64,000 nt of DNA from CAVYXZ01 sp963772595 (GCA_963772595.1 CAVYXZ010000007.1:310001-374000); one strand, 5' to 3'; numbered from the stretch's first letter, positions 19,948 to 30,281 are shown. Numbers and translations: made by a program. Notes: a model not told the origin generated them from the letters alone.

Positions 19948-21042
19948 ATGGACGCGATGGCATCAAGCGCGGACAGCATGGTTCGAGACGCAATCAAAGC
20001 CTATCACGCGGGCAGCCCCGAAGAGGCGCGCAATCTGCTGTTCAAGGCCGTTGAGGTCGATGAAGCCAACGAACAGGCCTGGTTGTGGTTGAGCGCTGTG
20101 GTCGAGGCGGATGCAGACAAGCAGACCTGCCTGGAAAACGTCCTGACCATCAACCCCAACAATGAGAAGGCCAAACAGGGCCTGCGCATCCTGCGCGATA
20201 AGGCCAGTGCCGCCGCCGCGCCGCCGCCGCAGTCCAGCCCGCTATTGGCTGAAGATGACCCCTTCGCCAACGTGAGCTTCACCCAGCCGAACACGAGCAC
20301 TTCTGAAATGGCAGCCGCCTCTCCCTTCTCGGCGGATGATGACGACGAGGATGAGGAACTGCCCACCGGCGTCGCCTGGGGATCGATTGAAACCAGCAGC
20401 GCCAGCGCCACACCGCCCCGTGCCGAACCCGGCCCGGATGAATACGAAGATTGGATCTCCAACCTCAATATCGGCGGCAACGAGGCGCAGGAGACCTTCG
20501 GCGATGAAGAAAATGGTGATCCGGCACTGAATGCCGCACCTTTCATTGGCGACGACGATATGTTCGGCTCCGATTCGCCCTTTGAACTGGACGACAGCTT
20601 CTTCGGCCTGGACGACCCGGCTTTCGAAGGCACGTCGGCCACGCTCGGCAGTCCCTTTAGCTCGGACATCGTGGAGGATGAGCCTCCAGCGCCAGCGTCA
20701 CCGCCGCCACCGACCAGCCCGGCCCCGCAAAGTTCGCCACCACCGCTGTCCCCTGTGCCAGAGCGCGATAGTTCACGCCCCAACCCGCTGATGGAATCCT
20801 TCGCCGTCGATGACGAACTCGAAGATTTCGGCTTTCTGGATGACAGCGCTTTCGACGACGCGGGCTTCTCGGCCCTCGACCCCGAAGAATATTTCGGCTA
20901 CATCCCCAGCGAGATTAAGGCAACGCGCCTGCCCGGCACCAACGAACGCTATCCGACGGCGATGGTGCTGAGCCTGCTGCTGCTGTTGGTGTTGAATGTT
21001 GGCGCACTGGTGCTGGTCTTTATCACACTCACCAGTGCATGA
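19948..21042 (+). CDS. TPR protein with acidic linker and C-terminal membrane anchor
   Basis: About 364 residues. The N-terminus has two TPR-like helical hairpins (MVRDAIKAYHAGSPEEARNL, FKAVEVDEANEQAWLWLSAV, CLENVLTINPNNEKAKQGLR). A long low-complexity linker rich in Asp, Glu, Pro and Ser runs to about residue 270 (the DDDDEDEELP and PPPPTSPAPQSSPPP runs). One hydrophobic helix near the end (TAMVLSLLLLLVLNVGALVL) anchors the protein. Similar proteins are common in Chloroflexota, with no known function. It precedes rpsT by about 115 bases on the same strand. Confidence 0.7.
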   Translation: MDAMASSADSMVRDAIKAYHAGSPEEARNLLFKAVEVDEANEQAWLWLSAVVEADADKQTCLENVLTINPNNEKAKQGLRILRDKASAAAAPPPQSSPLLAEDDPFANVSFTQPNTSTSEMAAASPFSADDDDEDEELPTGVAWGSIETSSASATPPRAEPGPDEYEDWISNLNIGGNEAQETFGDEENGDPALNAAPFIGDDDMFGSDSPFELDDSFFGLDDPAFEGTSATLGSPFSSDIVEDEPPAPASPPPPTSPAPQSSPPPLSPVPERDSSRPNPLMESFAVDDELEDFGFLDDSAFDDAGFSALDPEEYFGYIPSEIKATRLPGTNERYPTAMVLSLLLLLVLNVGALVLVFITLTSA

Positions 21043-21157
21043 ACCTGGGCTGTCACCTTTGATTTGCACTGGTATGGGGGTCAGCGCTGTGATAAAATTC
21101 CCGTCCAGTTTGTCCACGACATAGAGAGGAGAGGCGGCTCGCAGAGGCCGCGTGTCT

Positions 21158-21433
21158 ATGGCTAATCATAAGTCCGCGCTTAAGCGCATTCGTCAGAATG
21201 AAAAACGCCGTGTTGCCAACCGCATCTACCGCAACCGGTCTCGCACGCTGGTCAAGCAGGCCCGCAGCCTGATCGACGAGGGCAACCTCGACGAAGCGAT
21301 TGCTGCGACCCGCGCCGCCGTTCAGGATCTCGACAAGGCGGCCAGCAAGGGCATCATTCACCCACGTAATGCTGCCCGCCGCAAATCGCGGCTGATGAAG
21401 CAGCTTCACGTCCTGCAAGCGCAGGCAAGCTAA
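21158..21433 (+). CDS. rpsT: 30S ribosomal protein S20
   Basis: 91 residues, highly basic, starting MANHKSALKRIRQNEKRR. The conserved family core NRIYRNRSRTLVKQARSL, the helix ATRAAVQDLDKAASKGIIHP and the terminal NAARRKSRLMKQL match S20, which binds the 5' domain of 16S rRNA. I choose the ATG at 21158, where the family begins; an in-frame GTG at 21152 has no support. A strong intrinsic terminator follows eleven bases after the stop. Confidence 0.97.
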   Translation: MANHKSALKRIRQNEKRRVANRIYRNRSRTLVKQARSLIDEGNLDEAIAATRAAVQDLDKAASKGIIHPRNAARRKSRLMKQLHVLQAQAS

Positions 21434-21442
21434 ACGTCACAG

Positions 21443-21465
21443 GCCGACCACAAGTCGGCTTTTTT
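21443..21465 (+). terminator. Intrinsic terminator of rpsT
   Basis: GCCGAC, a CACAA loop, and GTCGGC form a perfect six-pair stem immediately followed by six T residues, ten bases after the rpsT stop. Confidence 0.9.
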
Positions 21466-21488
21466 ATTGTCGGCGAGAAATTGCGCCG

Positions 21489-22169
21489 TCAGCCCTTCGA
21501 GCCGCCGTTATCGCTGATTTTCAAACAGTAGCCGATGCCCCGCACCGTCACCAGATAGCGTGGCTTGCCAGTATTGGCCTCAATCGCCTTGCGGATCCAG
21601 CGCACATGTACGTCCAGCGTGCGTGTATCGCCCATGTAATCCGTCTCCCAGACCTGGGCCATCAGCGTCTTGCGGTCCAGCGTCTCATCAGGGTGCTGCA
21701 TGAAGACTTCCATCAGCCGGGCAACTTTGGGCGTGAGTTGAGTCTCCTGGCGTGGGCTGACCAGCACGCGGCGCTCGACGTTCAGGCTGAAGGGGCCGCA
21801 GGCGATAATGCGGTCGTCGCTGAGGGTAATCAGCCGTTCGATAGCGTTGATGAGCTTGCGCGATGAAAAGGGCGCATAGAGCACCTCGTCCGCCGGGCTG
21901 CTGGCAGCGCGTTTTTTGGGGCCGGGATGGATGTGGATGACCGGAACATCGGGCAGCGCCCGTCGTAAACTCTGGCAAATACGGTCGCCGGGTGTGCGTA
22001 AGGAGACGGCATCCAATATAATAATGTGCGGTTTCGTTTCAGCGGCTGATTCGTGCGCACGCTTGCCATTGGGGACAATTGTGAGATCATAGCGTTTCTG
22101 CAAGGAACCGGGGAAGGATGCACCCTTAACCTGAGTGCGACCTATCAACACGATTCTCGCAGTAGTCAC
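21489..22169 (-). CDS. OmpR/PhoB-type response regulator with degenerate receiver
   Basis: 226 residues. The first ~115 have a receiver-like fold but the acidic pocket is missing (RIVLIGRTQ instead of xxxxDD/DE), although an Asp remains in HIIILDAVSLRTPG. The invariant lysine of KP(F) is Ala in VLYAPFSSRKL. The C-terminal half is a typical winged helix (LTPKVARLMEVFMQHPDETL, LMAQVWETDYMGDTRTLDVH, WIRKAIE, LVTVRGIGYCLK). It may work without phosphorylation, or respond to another signal. No kinase is adjacent. The ATG at 22169 is preceded by AGGAGTACC on the minus strand. Confidence 0.85.
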   Translation of the reverse strand: MTTARIVLIGRTQVKGASFPGSLQKRYDLTIVPNGKRAHESAAETKPHIIILDAVSLRTPGDRICQSLRRALPDVPVIHIHPGPKKRAASSPADEVLYAPFSSRKLINAIERLITLSDDRIIACGPFSLNVERRVLVSPRQETQLTPKVARLMEVFMQHPDETLDRKTLMAQVWETDYMGDTRTLDVHVRWIRKAIEANTGKPRYLVTVRGIGYCLKISDNGGSKG

Positions 22170-22265
22170 GTCGGTACTCCTGTTGTGAAACGGTTTCAGC
22201 TGGGGGAACCGATTATAGCCTGATCTTTAAGACTTGGTCAACCACATTTAACAAAAGCTTGAATT

Positions 22266-23429
22266 ATGGATAATCGACTTCCACAGCGCATCAAAACACT
22301 GGCCCGGTCACTCCCCTGGGATTGGCTACCAGACATCACCACCTATAGTATCGAACAGGCCGCCCTTCTCCAACAGATCCCGGCCCCGACTTTCGCTGAG
22401 CAGGACCGCGCGGACTATGTGCGGGACCAGTTCGAGGACTTTGAACTCGATGACATTGAAATCGACGCGCTGTTCAACGTCTACGGCTGTCTGCCGGGCC
22501 GCGATTCGAGCCTGCCTGCACTGGCGGTCACGGCGCATACCGATACGGTCTTCCCCGCCGAGACCGAATTGAGCCTGCGCCGCAGCGGCATGACGATGGC
22601 GGGTCCCGGTCTGGGCGATAACTGCTTCGGCCTCGCCGGGCTGCTGGGCCTGCTCGCCAGCCTGCGCCGCCTGAATTACCAGCCGGAGCGCGACATTTAC
22701 TTCGTCGCCACCAGCCGCGAGGAAGGCATGGGCGATCTGGGCGGCATGAAAGCGGCCTTCGAGAAGCTCTCCGCGCGTATCGGCGCGGTCATCAACCTGG
22801 AAGGGCTGGCCTTCGGTCACGTCTATCACAGCGCCATCGCCGTCCGGCGGCTGCACATCACAGCTGAGGCCGACGGCGGGCACAGTTGGCTGCATTTCGG
22901 GCGGGCCAGCGCCGTGCATGGCATCCTCGACCTGGGCCACCGCCTGCTGAGCATCGACCTGCCGAAGACTCCGCGCTCGACTTACAACGTGGGTGTTATC
23001 GAGGGCGGCCAGGGCATCAACGTGATCGCTACCAGCGCGGGCATGTGGCTGGATATGCGCTCGGAAGAGCCGCAATCGCTGGCCTGGCTCGAAGCTCAGG
23101 TGCGCGACCTGGTCGCGGCTTGCCAGACCCCCGATCTGCGTTTCGCCGTCGAGGTCGTGGGCGACCGCCCCGCCGGGAGTATCGACCCGCAGCATGAGCT
23201 GGTGCGCGGCGCGCTGGCAGCCCTGGAAGAGGTCGGCATCCTCGGCACGCTGGAGACCGGCAGCACCGATGCCAACATCCCGCTGGCGGCAGGTTGTCCG
23301 GCCATCACCATCGGCATCACGCGCGGTGGCAATGCCCATCGCCTGGACGAATACGTCGAACTGGAACCGGTCGAAGCCGGGCTGCGCCAGCTCATTCTGC
23401 TGACGCTGGCCGCCAGCGGAGCGGAATGA
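22266..23429 (+). CDS. M20-family metallopeptidase / acylase
   Basis: About 387 residues. Metal-binding and catalytic motifs of M20: VTAHTDTVFPA (first metal His and catalytic Asp), GPGLGDNCFGLAGLLGLL (bridging Asp), TSREEGMGDLGGMK (catalytic Glu and metal Glu), then an acidic metal ligand region near SEEPQ and a C-terminal TDANIPLAAG and GNAHRLDEYV (last metal His). This fits tripeptidase-like M20 enzymes with two zinc ions and a lid domain in the middle. The start ATG at 22266 has a weak upstream AAAAG. Substrate class is not decided by sequence. Confidence 0.85.
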   Translation: MDNRLPQRIKTLARSLPWDWLPDITTYSIEQAALLQQIPAPTFAEQDRADYVRDQFEDFELDDIEIDALFNVYGCLPGRDSSLPALAVTAHTDTVFPAETELSLRRSGMTMAGPGLGDNCFGLAGLLGLLASLRRLNYQPERDIYFVATSREEGMGDLGGMKAAFEKLSARIGAVINLEGLAFGHVYHSAIAVRRLHITAEADGGHSWLHFGRASAVHGILDLGHRLLSIDLPKTPRSTYNVGVIEGGQGINVIATSAGMWLDMRSEEPQSLAWLEAQVRDLVAACQTPDLRFAVEVVGDRPAGSIDPQHELVRGALAALEEVGILGTLETGSTDANIPLAAGCPAITIGITRGGNAHRLDEYVELEPVEAGLRQLILLTLAASGAE

Positions 23430-23653
23430 ATCTCTTGATTCCTGGCTTTCACTTCCCTTCCGCCTGTTCACCATAGACACACAAACAGACATTCAGGTCA
23501 AAATACTGGCTCGACTGGCCTGGGTCAGTGATAAATACGAGCCGTAATTTAGGTTCGATAGAGTTTATGCCCTTATGCTTGTTTATACGGCATCGCTTCC
23601 ACTTGTGATAGAATACGGGCAGGTCGTAGCCCTATCAACCCTGAGGAGACCCT

Positions 23654-24499
23654 ATGGCTAAAGTCGATGTTCTGGTCGTCGTCCCGCGCGACGAAGCCAG
23701 CCGCTATCACAAAAACCTGTCCTCCCATGAGGATTTCCGTCCCATCATTACGTCCAACACCGACGATGCGATCCGCTACCTGGAGGACTCCGACAAGCAC
23801 ATCGACCTGCTGGTCATCGAAAATCGCATCGAAAACGTCTTCGATTTCATCAGCGATCTGCGGCACAGCTACCCGCGTCTGCTGATTATCCTGGTCGATG
23901 AAGAAGCCGATTTTGGCCTGCCCGGTCAGGCGGATGAGATCAGCACTGTACCCTTTGACAACGACGACCTGGCGCGGCGCATCTCTCGCCTGATGTCCGA
24001 CCGCCAGTTGGAGACTCTGCGCGCTGACAGCCTGCCCGCGGTGCGCAACTTCGCCAAGCGTCTGCGCAAAGCCTCCGGCGAATACGGCAAGCAGCAGGCG
24101 GCGGTGCTGGCCTGCATGGATATGGATTACGATTACGTCGCCTTTTATCGCCTGGAACAGCTTAGCCCGCTGCGGCTGGTGCTCAAGGCGCAGGATGGCC
24201 CGCAGCCGATCCAATCGCTCGCGCCGGAATACGCCTCCGAGGGTGGCATTCTGGCCTGGGTAACGCAGAACGGCCAGAGCCGCACCGTCGGCCCCAACGA
24301 TAACCCGACTCACCCGCTGGTCAAATCAGGCCGGATGGGCGCAGCCGTGTGTGTGCCGGTCCACGCCAGCAACAACCGCTACGGCGTGCTGGTCGCCTGC
24401 CGCAGCGCCGTCGATTCGATTACGCAGGAAAACGTGCTGATGCTGGAACTGGTCAGCAACCAGCTTGCGGCGGCGGTCTCCAAAGAAATTATGGGCTGA
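23654..24499 (+). CDS. Pseudo-receiver plus GAF domain protein
   Basis: 281 residues. The first ~120 resemble a degenerate receiver (VDVLVVVPRDEASRY; HIDLLVIENRIENVFDFISD; LLIILVDEEADFG; ISTVPFDNDDLARR), without the canonical phospho-Asp. The rest is a GAF domain (AAVLACMDMDYDYVAFYRLE; GGILAWVTQNGQSRTVGPND; GAAVCVPVHASNNRYGVLVA; NVLMLELVSNQLAAAVSKEI). The ATG follows GAGGAGACC, a good ribosome-binding site. The stop overlaps the next gene's likely TTG start area, so the pair is probably co-translated. It could be a small-molecule sensor; ligand unknown. Confidence 0.75.
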   Translation: MAKVDVLVVVPRDEASRYHKNLSSHEDFRPIITSNTDDAIRYLEDSDKHIDLLVIENRIENVFDFISDLRHSYPRLLIILVDEEADFGLPGQADEISTVPFDNDDLARRISRLMSDRQLETLRADSLPAVRNFAKRLRKASGEYGKQQAAVLACMDMDYDYVAFYRLEQLSPLRLVLKAQDGPQPIQSLAPEYASEGGILAWVTQNGQSRTVGPNDNPTHPLVKSGRMGAAVCVPVHASNNRYGVLVACRSAVDSITQENVLMLELVSNQLAAAVSKEIMG

Positions 24500-24500
24500 A

Positions 24501-26671
24501 TTGGCCCGCGACTCGGCCCTGCCCCTGCTGCTCGGCGGGCTGCTGCTGAGCGTCTACCTGCTGTTCTACGTCAGCAGTCCCATCACCATCGACGGCGAAG
24601 CGACCCTGGCCGTCGCGTCCAGCCTGGTCAAATACGGCAGCCCCGACATTGAAGTGCTGGGAGCCGCAGAGGGTCTTCTGCCGCCCGAATCGCGCATGGG
24701 CAGCTTCGGCCTGGACGGGCATCTCTACGCCAAGAAGGGTCTGGTCCCCTCGCTGCTGCTGCTGCCGCTGGTCGCGCTGGCCCAGATCATCCCGCCCCTG
24801 GCGCTGCGGGCCGCCGCCATGCTGCTCAACCCCCTGCTGCTGACCGCCACCGCGCTGCTGATCTACCGTTTCGCGCGTCATCTGGACTTTCGCCCCGCTG
24901 CAAGCCTTCACCGCCGGGCTGCTCTACGGTCTGGGCAGCTTCGCCATCGCCTACAGCGCAGACTCTGTTTGGCGAACCGCTGGCGCGCGCTGCTGCTGCT
25001 GTGGGCGGTCTACTGTGCCTACCGCTTCCGGCTGCGCCACCGGCACTTACTGGCTGATCTACGGCGGGACCGCGCTGGGCCTGCTGGTCGGCATCAACCT
25101 GAGCTATCTGCTGCTGGCCCCGCTGCTGGGTCTCTACATTTTCGGCTTCGATCCCCGGCGACGAGGGCTGAACATCGCCCGAATGGCCCTGCCCTTCTTG
25201 CTGATCGTCGGCGGACTGCTGGCTTACAATGCGGCCCGCTTCGGCGCGCCCCTGACCACCGGCTACAATTTTGCCGAGGGCGAGGGCTTCAACTCGCCCT
25301 TCTGGCTGGGTGTCTACGGCCTGTGGCTGAGTCCGTATCGCGGCCTATTCTGGTACAGCCCGGTGATGCTGCTGTCGATCTTCGGAGCCTGGCGCTTCAG
25401 CCGCCGGATGCCGCGCCTGACCCGTTTTATCCTGCTGCTGGCCGCTGTGCAGACGGCTGCTTATGCCTCCTGGTGGAGCTGGCACGGTGGATTCGTCTGG
25501 GGGCCGCGCTTCCTGCTGCCGGTGCTGCCGCTGCTAATCCTGTTCCTGCTGCCGGTCATGCAGCGGCGTGTGGGCCTGAACGCAGTGCTGCTGCTGGGGA
25601 TACTGTCTGCGCTGATCCAGATCCCCGCCCTGCTTTATGATTTCGTACCCTACACGCTCTCGCTCTACAATGACTATGCGTCCGGCGTGGCAGGGGGCTT
25701 TTTCACCGGCCTGCGTGATGAGGTTTATTCCCGTGCCGATCTCAGCCCCATTCTCGGCCAGGTTCACGGTTCTGCTGGCCGGGGAACAGCCGCTGCGTCC
25801 GGCTCTGATGCAGCAGCCGCTAAATCTAGTGCATCTTCTGCTGATCCTGATCGTCCTCGCAGCCACCATCGTCGCCCTGCGGCGGCCTCGCTATGTTCGG
25901 GCGGGAACTGCGGTGATTCTGCTGGCCTTCGCCGGAGTCAGCCTGGCGCAGAGCCATCTCGACGCCGACTTTGCCGCCCAGTTCGGCACAGCCGACCAGA
26001 TCATCGCCGCGACGACCGATTACGGCATCAACCTGATTGACCTCAAATCTCCGGCTCGCGTCGTGACCACTAATGCGCCGACCGCGCCGGACGATCCGCT
26101 GGCGGCGGGCCTCTGGTCAGAAGCCATGCAGCGTGAGGGATTGACGTGGTTCATCACCTGGTTTCCTCCGGCGAGCACGGAAAACTGGCAGGAGCGTGAT
26201 CTGTGGCAGCGCGCGTCATTCGTCCGCGAGACCGGCTTTCGCGGCGACCGTGCCCTGCTCTTTCATCTGGCTCCGCCGGTAGAAGCTGCGCAAAGCGGCG
26301 GCTGGCACTTCGGCCCGTTGGATCTGGCAGCTTACGGTCTGAGACGTGATACTGAGGGTCTGTCCCTGACACTGGCCTGGAGGGCGGACACCACACCGGA
26401 TCAAGATTATACCTGGTTCGTTCACCTGTTGGACAGCCAGGGTCAGATCGTCCAGCAACAGGACCGCGCCGCGCAGGGTGGCTACGCGCCGACCTCAAGC
26501 TGGCAGCCCGGCGTGCAGGTGATGGACTATCTGTACTTCCCGGCCAGCGACGCAGCGAGCGGCTGGACGCTTCGCATCGGCGTGGTCAACCCGGCGGGAG
26601 ACCTGCTGCCCGTGCGCAGTCCGTCAGGCGAGCCGCTGCCGGATCCTTATATCCTGCTGCCGCTGGACTAG
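24501..26671 (+). CDS. Large polytopic membrane protein, glycosyltransferase-39-like (about three frameshifts)
   Basis: When joined, roughly 720 residues. The first ~480 hold about ten hydrophobic segments (LPLLLGGLLLSVYLLFYVSS; LVPSLLLLPLVALAQIIPPL; LLAPLLGLYIFG; LILFLLPV), with a conserved-looking SFGLDGHLYAKKGL loop and WWSWHGGFVWGPRFLLPVLP near the end. Those features recall GT-C fold membrane transferases and related uncharacterised Chloroflexi proteins. The soluble C-terminus is a beta-rich domain (DYTWFVHLLDSQGQIVQQQD; DYLYFPASDAASGWTLRIGV). Frame changes lie near 24900, 25010 and 25760. A TTG two bases after the previous stop is the likeliest start. Confidence 0.6.
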
Positions 26672-26768
26672 CAGAGATTTGTTCATATCTGACTGCAAAC
26701 GTTGCGTAAGAACCATCACGAAAGTATCATTGTAATGTCTGAAATACTAAAATCGCAGGCAAGTCAAA

Positions 26769-28398
26769 GTGTCTGACATCTTGAGTTTGAAATACCAGAA
26801 CGATCTCCTGACCCAGGAAGTCAAGCGCCGCGTCGATCAATTGGCGGCCATCAATATTGTTTCGGGCACGGTCAGCCAATCCTTAGACCTGGATGATACG
26901 CTCGATACGGCCCTGACTGCCGTCCTGGAAATTGTCAATGCCGAAGCCGGTGGCATCAGCCTGATTGACAAGGAGACGCGCGAGGTCGTAGTCCGTGCGC
27001 AGCATGGTTGGGCACGCGACCTGACCCAACGCCCGATGCGCATCCCGGTCGATCAGGGTATGTCGGGTCGGGTGATCCGCACCGACGGTGTGATTGTCGA
27101 TAACGACCTCAACGATGCTGAGGAACTGGCGATTCCCAGTTTTCTCGAAGAAAAATTTCGCTCAATTGTCATGGCCCCCATGCACGCACGCGGCGAGATC
27201 ATCGGCATCCTGAGCATCATGAGTAGCCAGCCGGGCCACTTCGAACCGGACATCTCCGGTGTTCTGCGGGCCATTGCCGATACGGTCGGCGTCGCCCTGG
27301 GCAACGCGCAGTTGTTCGAAATCGACGGTCGAGAACGAGAACAATCTGACCGCCATCCTGGATTCGACCTCCGACGGCATCATCGCCACCGATCAAAAGG
27401 GACGCATTCGCCTCATCAACGATGAAGCCGAGAAGATGTTCGAGGTCAATGCGACCGAGTTACGCGGGACCCTGCTGCGCGAGATTCCTATCGAGCCGAA
27501 AGTCCTCGCAATGCTGCTGCGCGCGCTGGAAAGCAATGCGCCGGACAAGCGCAAGTCCTTCGAGGTCGCGCTGGACTCCGGGATTCACGTCTCGGTTACA
27601 GTCTCGCCAGTCTATGTCGAACAGCAGTTAGAGCAGAAAGCGACGACCAACGGCTGGGTGATGGTGCTGCATGACGTGACGCATCTGCGTAAGGCGGAAC
27701 AGGCCCGCGCGCAGTTCATCGCGGCGGCGGCGCACGACATGCGCAGCCCGCTGGGCGTCACGATCAACGCGGTCAAACTGCTGGAGAGCATGATTGATCT
27801 CAGCGACCCGACCATCGCCGAACTGATCGAACTGGCCGAAAACGGCGTCAACCGGCTTCAGGCGCTGATCGACGACGTGCTGCGCCTGGAACAGATCGAG
27901 GCGGGCTATGACATCCAGAGCAATGAGGTCGATATGATGGGCCTGCTGCAAGAAGCCAACCGCCAGATCAGGCCGGTCATGGCAAATCACGGCCTGAACT
28001 TCACCATGGAACTCCAGGAGCCGCTGCCCAACCTGCACACTGATCAGCAGTTGGTCACGCGCGCCGTGCTGAATTACCTGGAAAACGCCGCCAAATACAC
28101 TCAGGACGGCGGCCAGATCACGCTCAAAGCCTTCGTCAAAGGCCAACTGCTGCACATCGAAGTGACGGATAACGGCCCCGGCATCCCCGCTCAGGAGCAA
28201 ACCCGCCTGTTCGAGCGCTTTTATCGCGCGCCGGGCACACGCAGCCTCCCTGGAACGGGTCTCGGTCTCGCCATCGTCAAATCGGTCGCCAAATCCAATG
28301 GCGGCGACGTCTACATCCGCAGCAGCCCCGGTCACGGCAGCACCTTCGGCATGACGCTGGCCCTCGACCCGCATCCTTACGAGAAGCGTAAGTCTTAA
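26769..28398 (+). CDS. GAF-PAS sensor histidine kinase (one frameshift)
   Basis: About 543 residues joined. After an N-terminal coiled coil (LLTQEVKRRVDQLAAINIVS), a GAF domain runs to about residue 190 (VNAEAGGISLIDKETREVV; GVALGNAQLFEID). The frame then changes near 27330 and continues with a PAS domain (LTAILDSTSDGIIATDQKGR; INDEAEKMFEVNATELRGTL). HisKA is AAAHDMRSPLGVTINAVKLL with an intact His. The ATPase has VLNYLENAAKYTQDGG (N box), VTDNGPGIP (G1) and GTGLGLAIVKSVAKS (G2). It has no membrane segment, so it senses a cytoplasmic signal. The start is a GTG at 26769. No partner regulator is adjacent. Confidence 0.85.
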
Positions 28399-28405
28399 CC
28401 CCGCG

Positions 28406-29155
28406 CTAATTAATCGCCTCCCGTACCTGCCGCGCGATGTGCGCGAAGGCATCGCTGTAGGCATCCTCGATACGGCGTGGACGCGGCAGCGGGACCGAGA
28501 GATCAGCGGCGATCCGTCCCGGACGCGGCGACATCACCAGCACGCGATCCGACAGCAGCACCGCCTCGTTGATGTCATGCGTCACCATCAAAATGGTCTG
28601 GCGATTCTGGCTCCACAGCCGCAGCAGATCCAGGCTGATCTGTTCGCGGGTCATGGCATCCAGCGCGCCAAAGGGTTCGTCCAGCAGCAGCAGCGCCGGG
28701 TCCTGAATTAAGACGCGCCCCAGCGCCACCCGCTGCGCCATCCCGCCGGAAAGTTCGCCCGGATAGGCCCTGGCAAAACCCTGCAAGCCCAACAGCGGCA
28801 GCAGACCGCCTACCTGAGCATAACGTTCTGGCTTCGGGACTCCAGTCAGTTCCAGCGGCAGGGCGATGTTATCGCGCACGCTGCGCCAGGGCATCAGGTT
28901 GGCGTCCTGGAACATCAGGCTGACGTGCGGCAGCGGTTCACTCACCGGCTGACCATCCAGGCAAACCTCGCCGCTGCTGGGCCGCAGCAGCCCGGCCAGC
29001 ACGCGAACCAGCGTGCTTTTACCGCAGCCGCTGGGGCCGACCAGACTGACGAAGCTGCCCGCTTCGATGTCCGCTGAAAGCGGGCCGAGTGCCGGAAGGG
29101 CCGCGCCGTCCGGCATCTCGAACTGGACCGCCAGATCGCGGATCTGGATTCGCAC
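28406..29155 (-). CDS. Riboflavin-type ABC transporter, ATP-binding subunit
   Basis: 249 residues of the NitT/TauT (SsuB-like) ATPase class. Walker A is VGPSGCGKSTLVRVLAG, the Q-loop follows in SLMFQDANLMPWRSV, the signature is GELSGGMAQRVALGRVLIQD, Walker B is LLLLDEPFGALDAMTR and the H-loop is TILMVTHDINEAV. It starts four bases after the binding-protein gene stops, so it is the third gene of the FMN-riboswitch operon. In Chloroflexota such NMT1-like transporters under FMN-riboswitch control have been assigned to riboflavin uptake by comparative genomics. The substrate is therefore inferred from the riboswitch, not from this subunit. Confidence 0.85.
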   Translation of the reverse strand: MRIQIRDLAVQFEMPDGAALPALGPLSADIEAGSFVSLVGPSGCGKSTLVRVLAGLLRPSSGEVCLDGQPVSEPLPHVSLMFQDANLMPWRSVRDNIALPLELTGVPKPERYAQVGGLLPLLGLQGFARAYPGELSGGMAQRVALGRVLIQDPALLLLDEPFGALDAMTREQISLDLLRLWSQNRQTILMVTHDINEAVLLSDRVLVMSPRPGRIAADLSVPLPRPRRIEDAYSDAFAHIARQVREAIN

Positions 29156-29159
29156 CGCC

Positions 29160-30281
29160 TCAGCCTCCGACGAACTGATTGGTGAACGCGCCGCTCAGGT
29201 CCGTCGGCGAGTCCATCACGCCAGATTCTACCAGCACGTTCTGCGTCAGGTCCCAGGACTGCGGGTCCGTATAGCCCGGCGTCTCCGATTCCCAGAGCCT
29301 GATCGTTTCCAACAGCACGTCGAACTGCACCAGGTCCGCCGCGTCGAACTGCTGGTGCAGCCGCGTCCGCAGCGCCTCCCGGCTGTCAGCAATTTCTGCC
29401 GAATCGTGCGGCATCGCCAGGAACTCGACCTGTGCTTCGGCCTCAGCTTCTAATGCCGTCTTCAAATCGTCGGTGAGCAGGTTATCAACATAAGCCGTGC
29501 TGAGCAAATAGGCCTCCGCCGGGTTGTTAATCGCCACCTGCACGCCTTCGTTGAAGGCATCGACCATGCCCTGCACCAATGCCGGATCAGACTCAATCGT
29601 GGCTTCATTGGTCACAATCCCGTTGGAGACCATATCGACCGCGTCTGAGACCGGCAGCACCGAAATCCCGCTCAGCGCCGGGCAGTCGCCCGAATCAATG
29701 CGCTGCTGGATTTGCAGCGGCTCGTTGTTGACGTAGACTACCGCCGCATCGACCTGGCCGATACACATGACCTCCGGCGCGTTGTAGCCAATCGGCTCTA
29801 GTTGAATGTCATCTTGCGTCATGCCCGCAGACGAAAGCAGCGCGACAATGCCGGTATAGCTGGCCCCAAAAAGACCGGGAATGCCGACCTTGTGCCCGGC
29901 CAGATCCGCCACCGTTTCGATGCCGCTGTCAGCAGGCACCACCACGCCGACCGGATAAGCCTGGAACCATTCATCCACGAAGACGACCGGGCGATTCTGA
30001 GCGCGAGCCTGGATCACCTGCTCACCGCTGATGACGCCGAACTTAAGCTGATCGGCAGCGATCAGGTTGACGCCGTCGGGTTCGTCACCATGCTGAATCG
30101 TGACATTCAGGCCCTGATCGGCAAAGTAGCCGTTCTCCAGCGCTATGTAGACCGGCGAAAACTGAACGTTAGGCACGTAGGTCAGGAACAGCGTTTCGTC
30201 ACGCATGTCCTGGGCCTGGACTGCCGTTCCGAGCAGCAGCATGAGCAAAAGAATAATCGGGCTGCGCCGTAGTAACTTCAT
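29160..30281 (-). CDS. ribY: Riboflavin-type ABC transporter, substrate-binding protein (RibY-like)
   Basis: About 373 residues with a signal peptide (MKLLRRSPIILLLMLLLGTA, cleavage near VQAQ). The mature part is an NMT1/ThiY-like periplasmic-binding fold: LFLTYVPNVQFSPVYIALEN, GYFADQGLNVTIQHGDE, KFGVISGEQVIQARAQNRPV, VADLAGHKVGIPGLFGASYT and CIGQVDAAVVYVNNEPLQIQ. Related proteins bind the thiamine precursor HMP or riboflavin; the upstream FMN riboswitch argues for riboflavin. I choose the ATG at 30281, preceded by AGGAGG on the minus strand; the longer frame to 30317 has no site. It precedes the ATPase by four bases. Confidence 0.85.
   Translation of the reverse strand: MKLLRRSPIILLLMLLLGTAVQAQDMRDETLFLTYVPNVQFSPVYIALENGYFADQGLNVTIQHGDEPDGVNLIAADQLKFGVISGEQVIQARAQNRPVVFVDEWFQAYPVGVVVPADSGIETVADLAGHKVGIPGLFGASYTGIVALLSSAGMTQDDIQLEPIGYNAPEVMCIGQVDAAVVYVNNEPLQIQQRIDSGDCPALSGISVLPVSDAVDMVSNGIVTNEATIESDPALVQGMVDAFNEGVQVAINNPAEAYLLSTAYVDNLLTDDLKTALEAEAEAQVEFLAMPHDSAEIADSREALRTRLHQQFDAADLVQFDVLLETIRLWESETPGYTDPQSWDLTQNVLVESGVMDSPTDLSGAFTNQFVGG

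Noticed and set aside
22326..23492. A 388-residue minus-strand reading frame
   Set aside because: Mirror of the M20 peptidase, which has complete metal-binding motifs.
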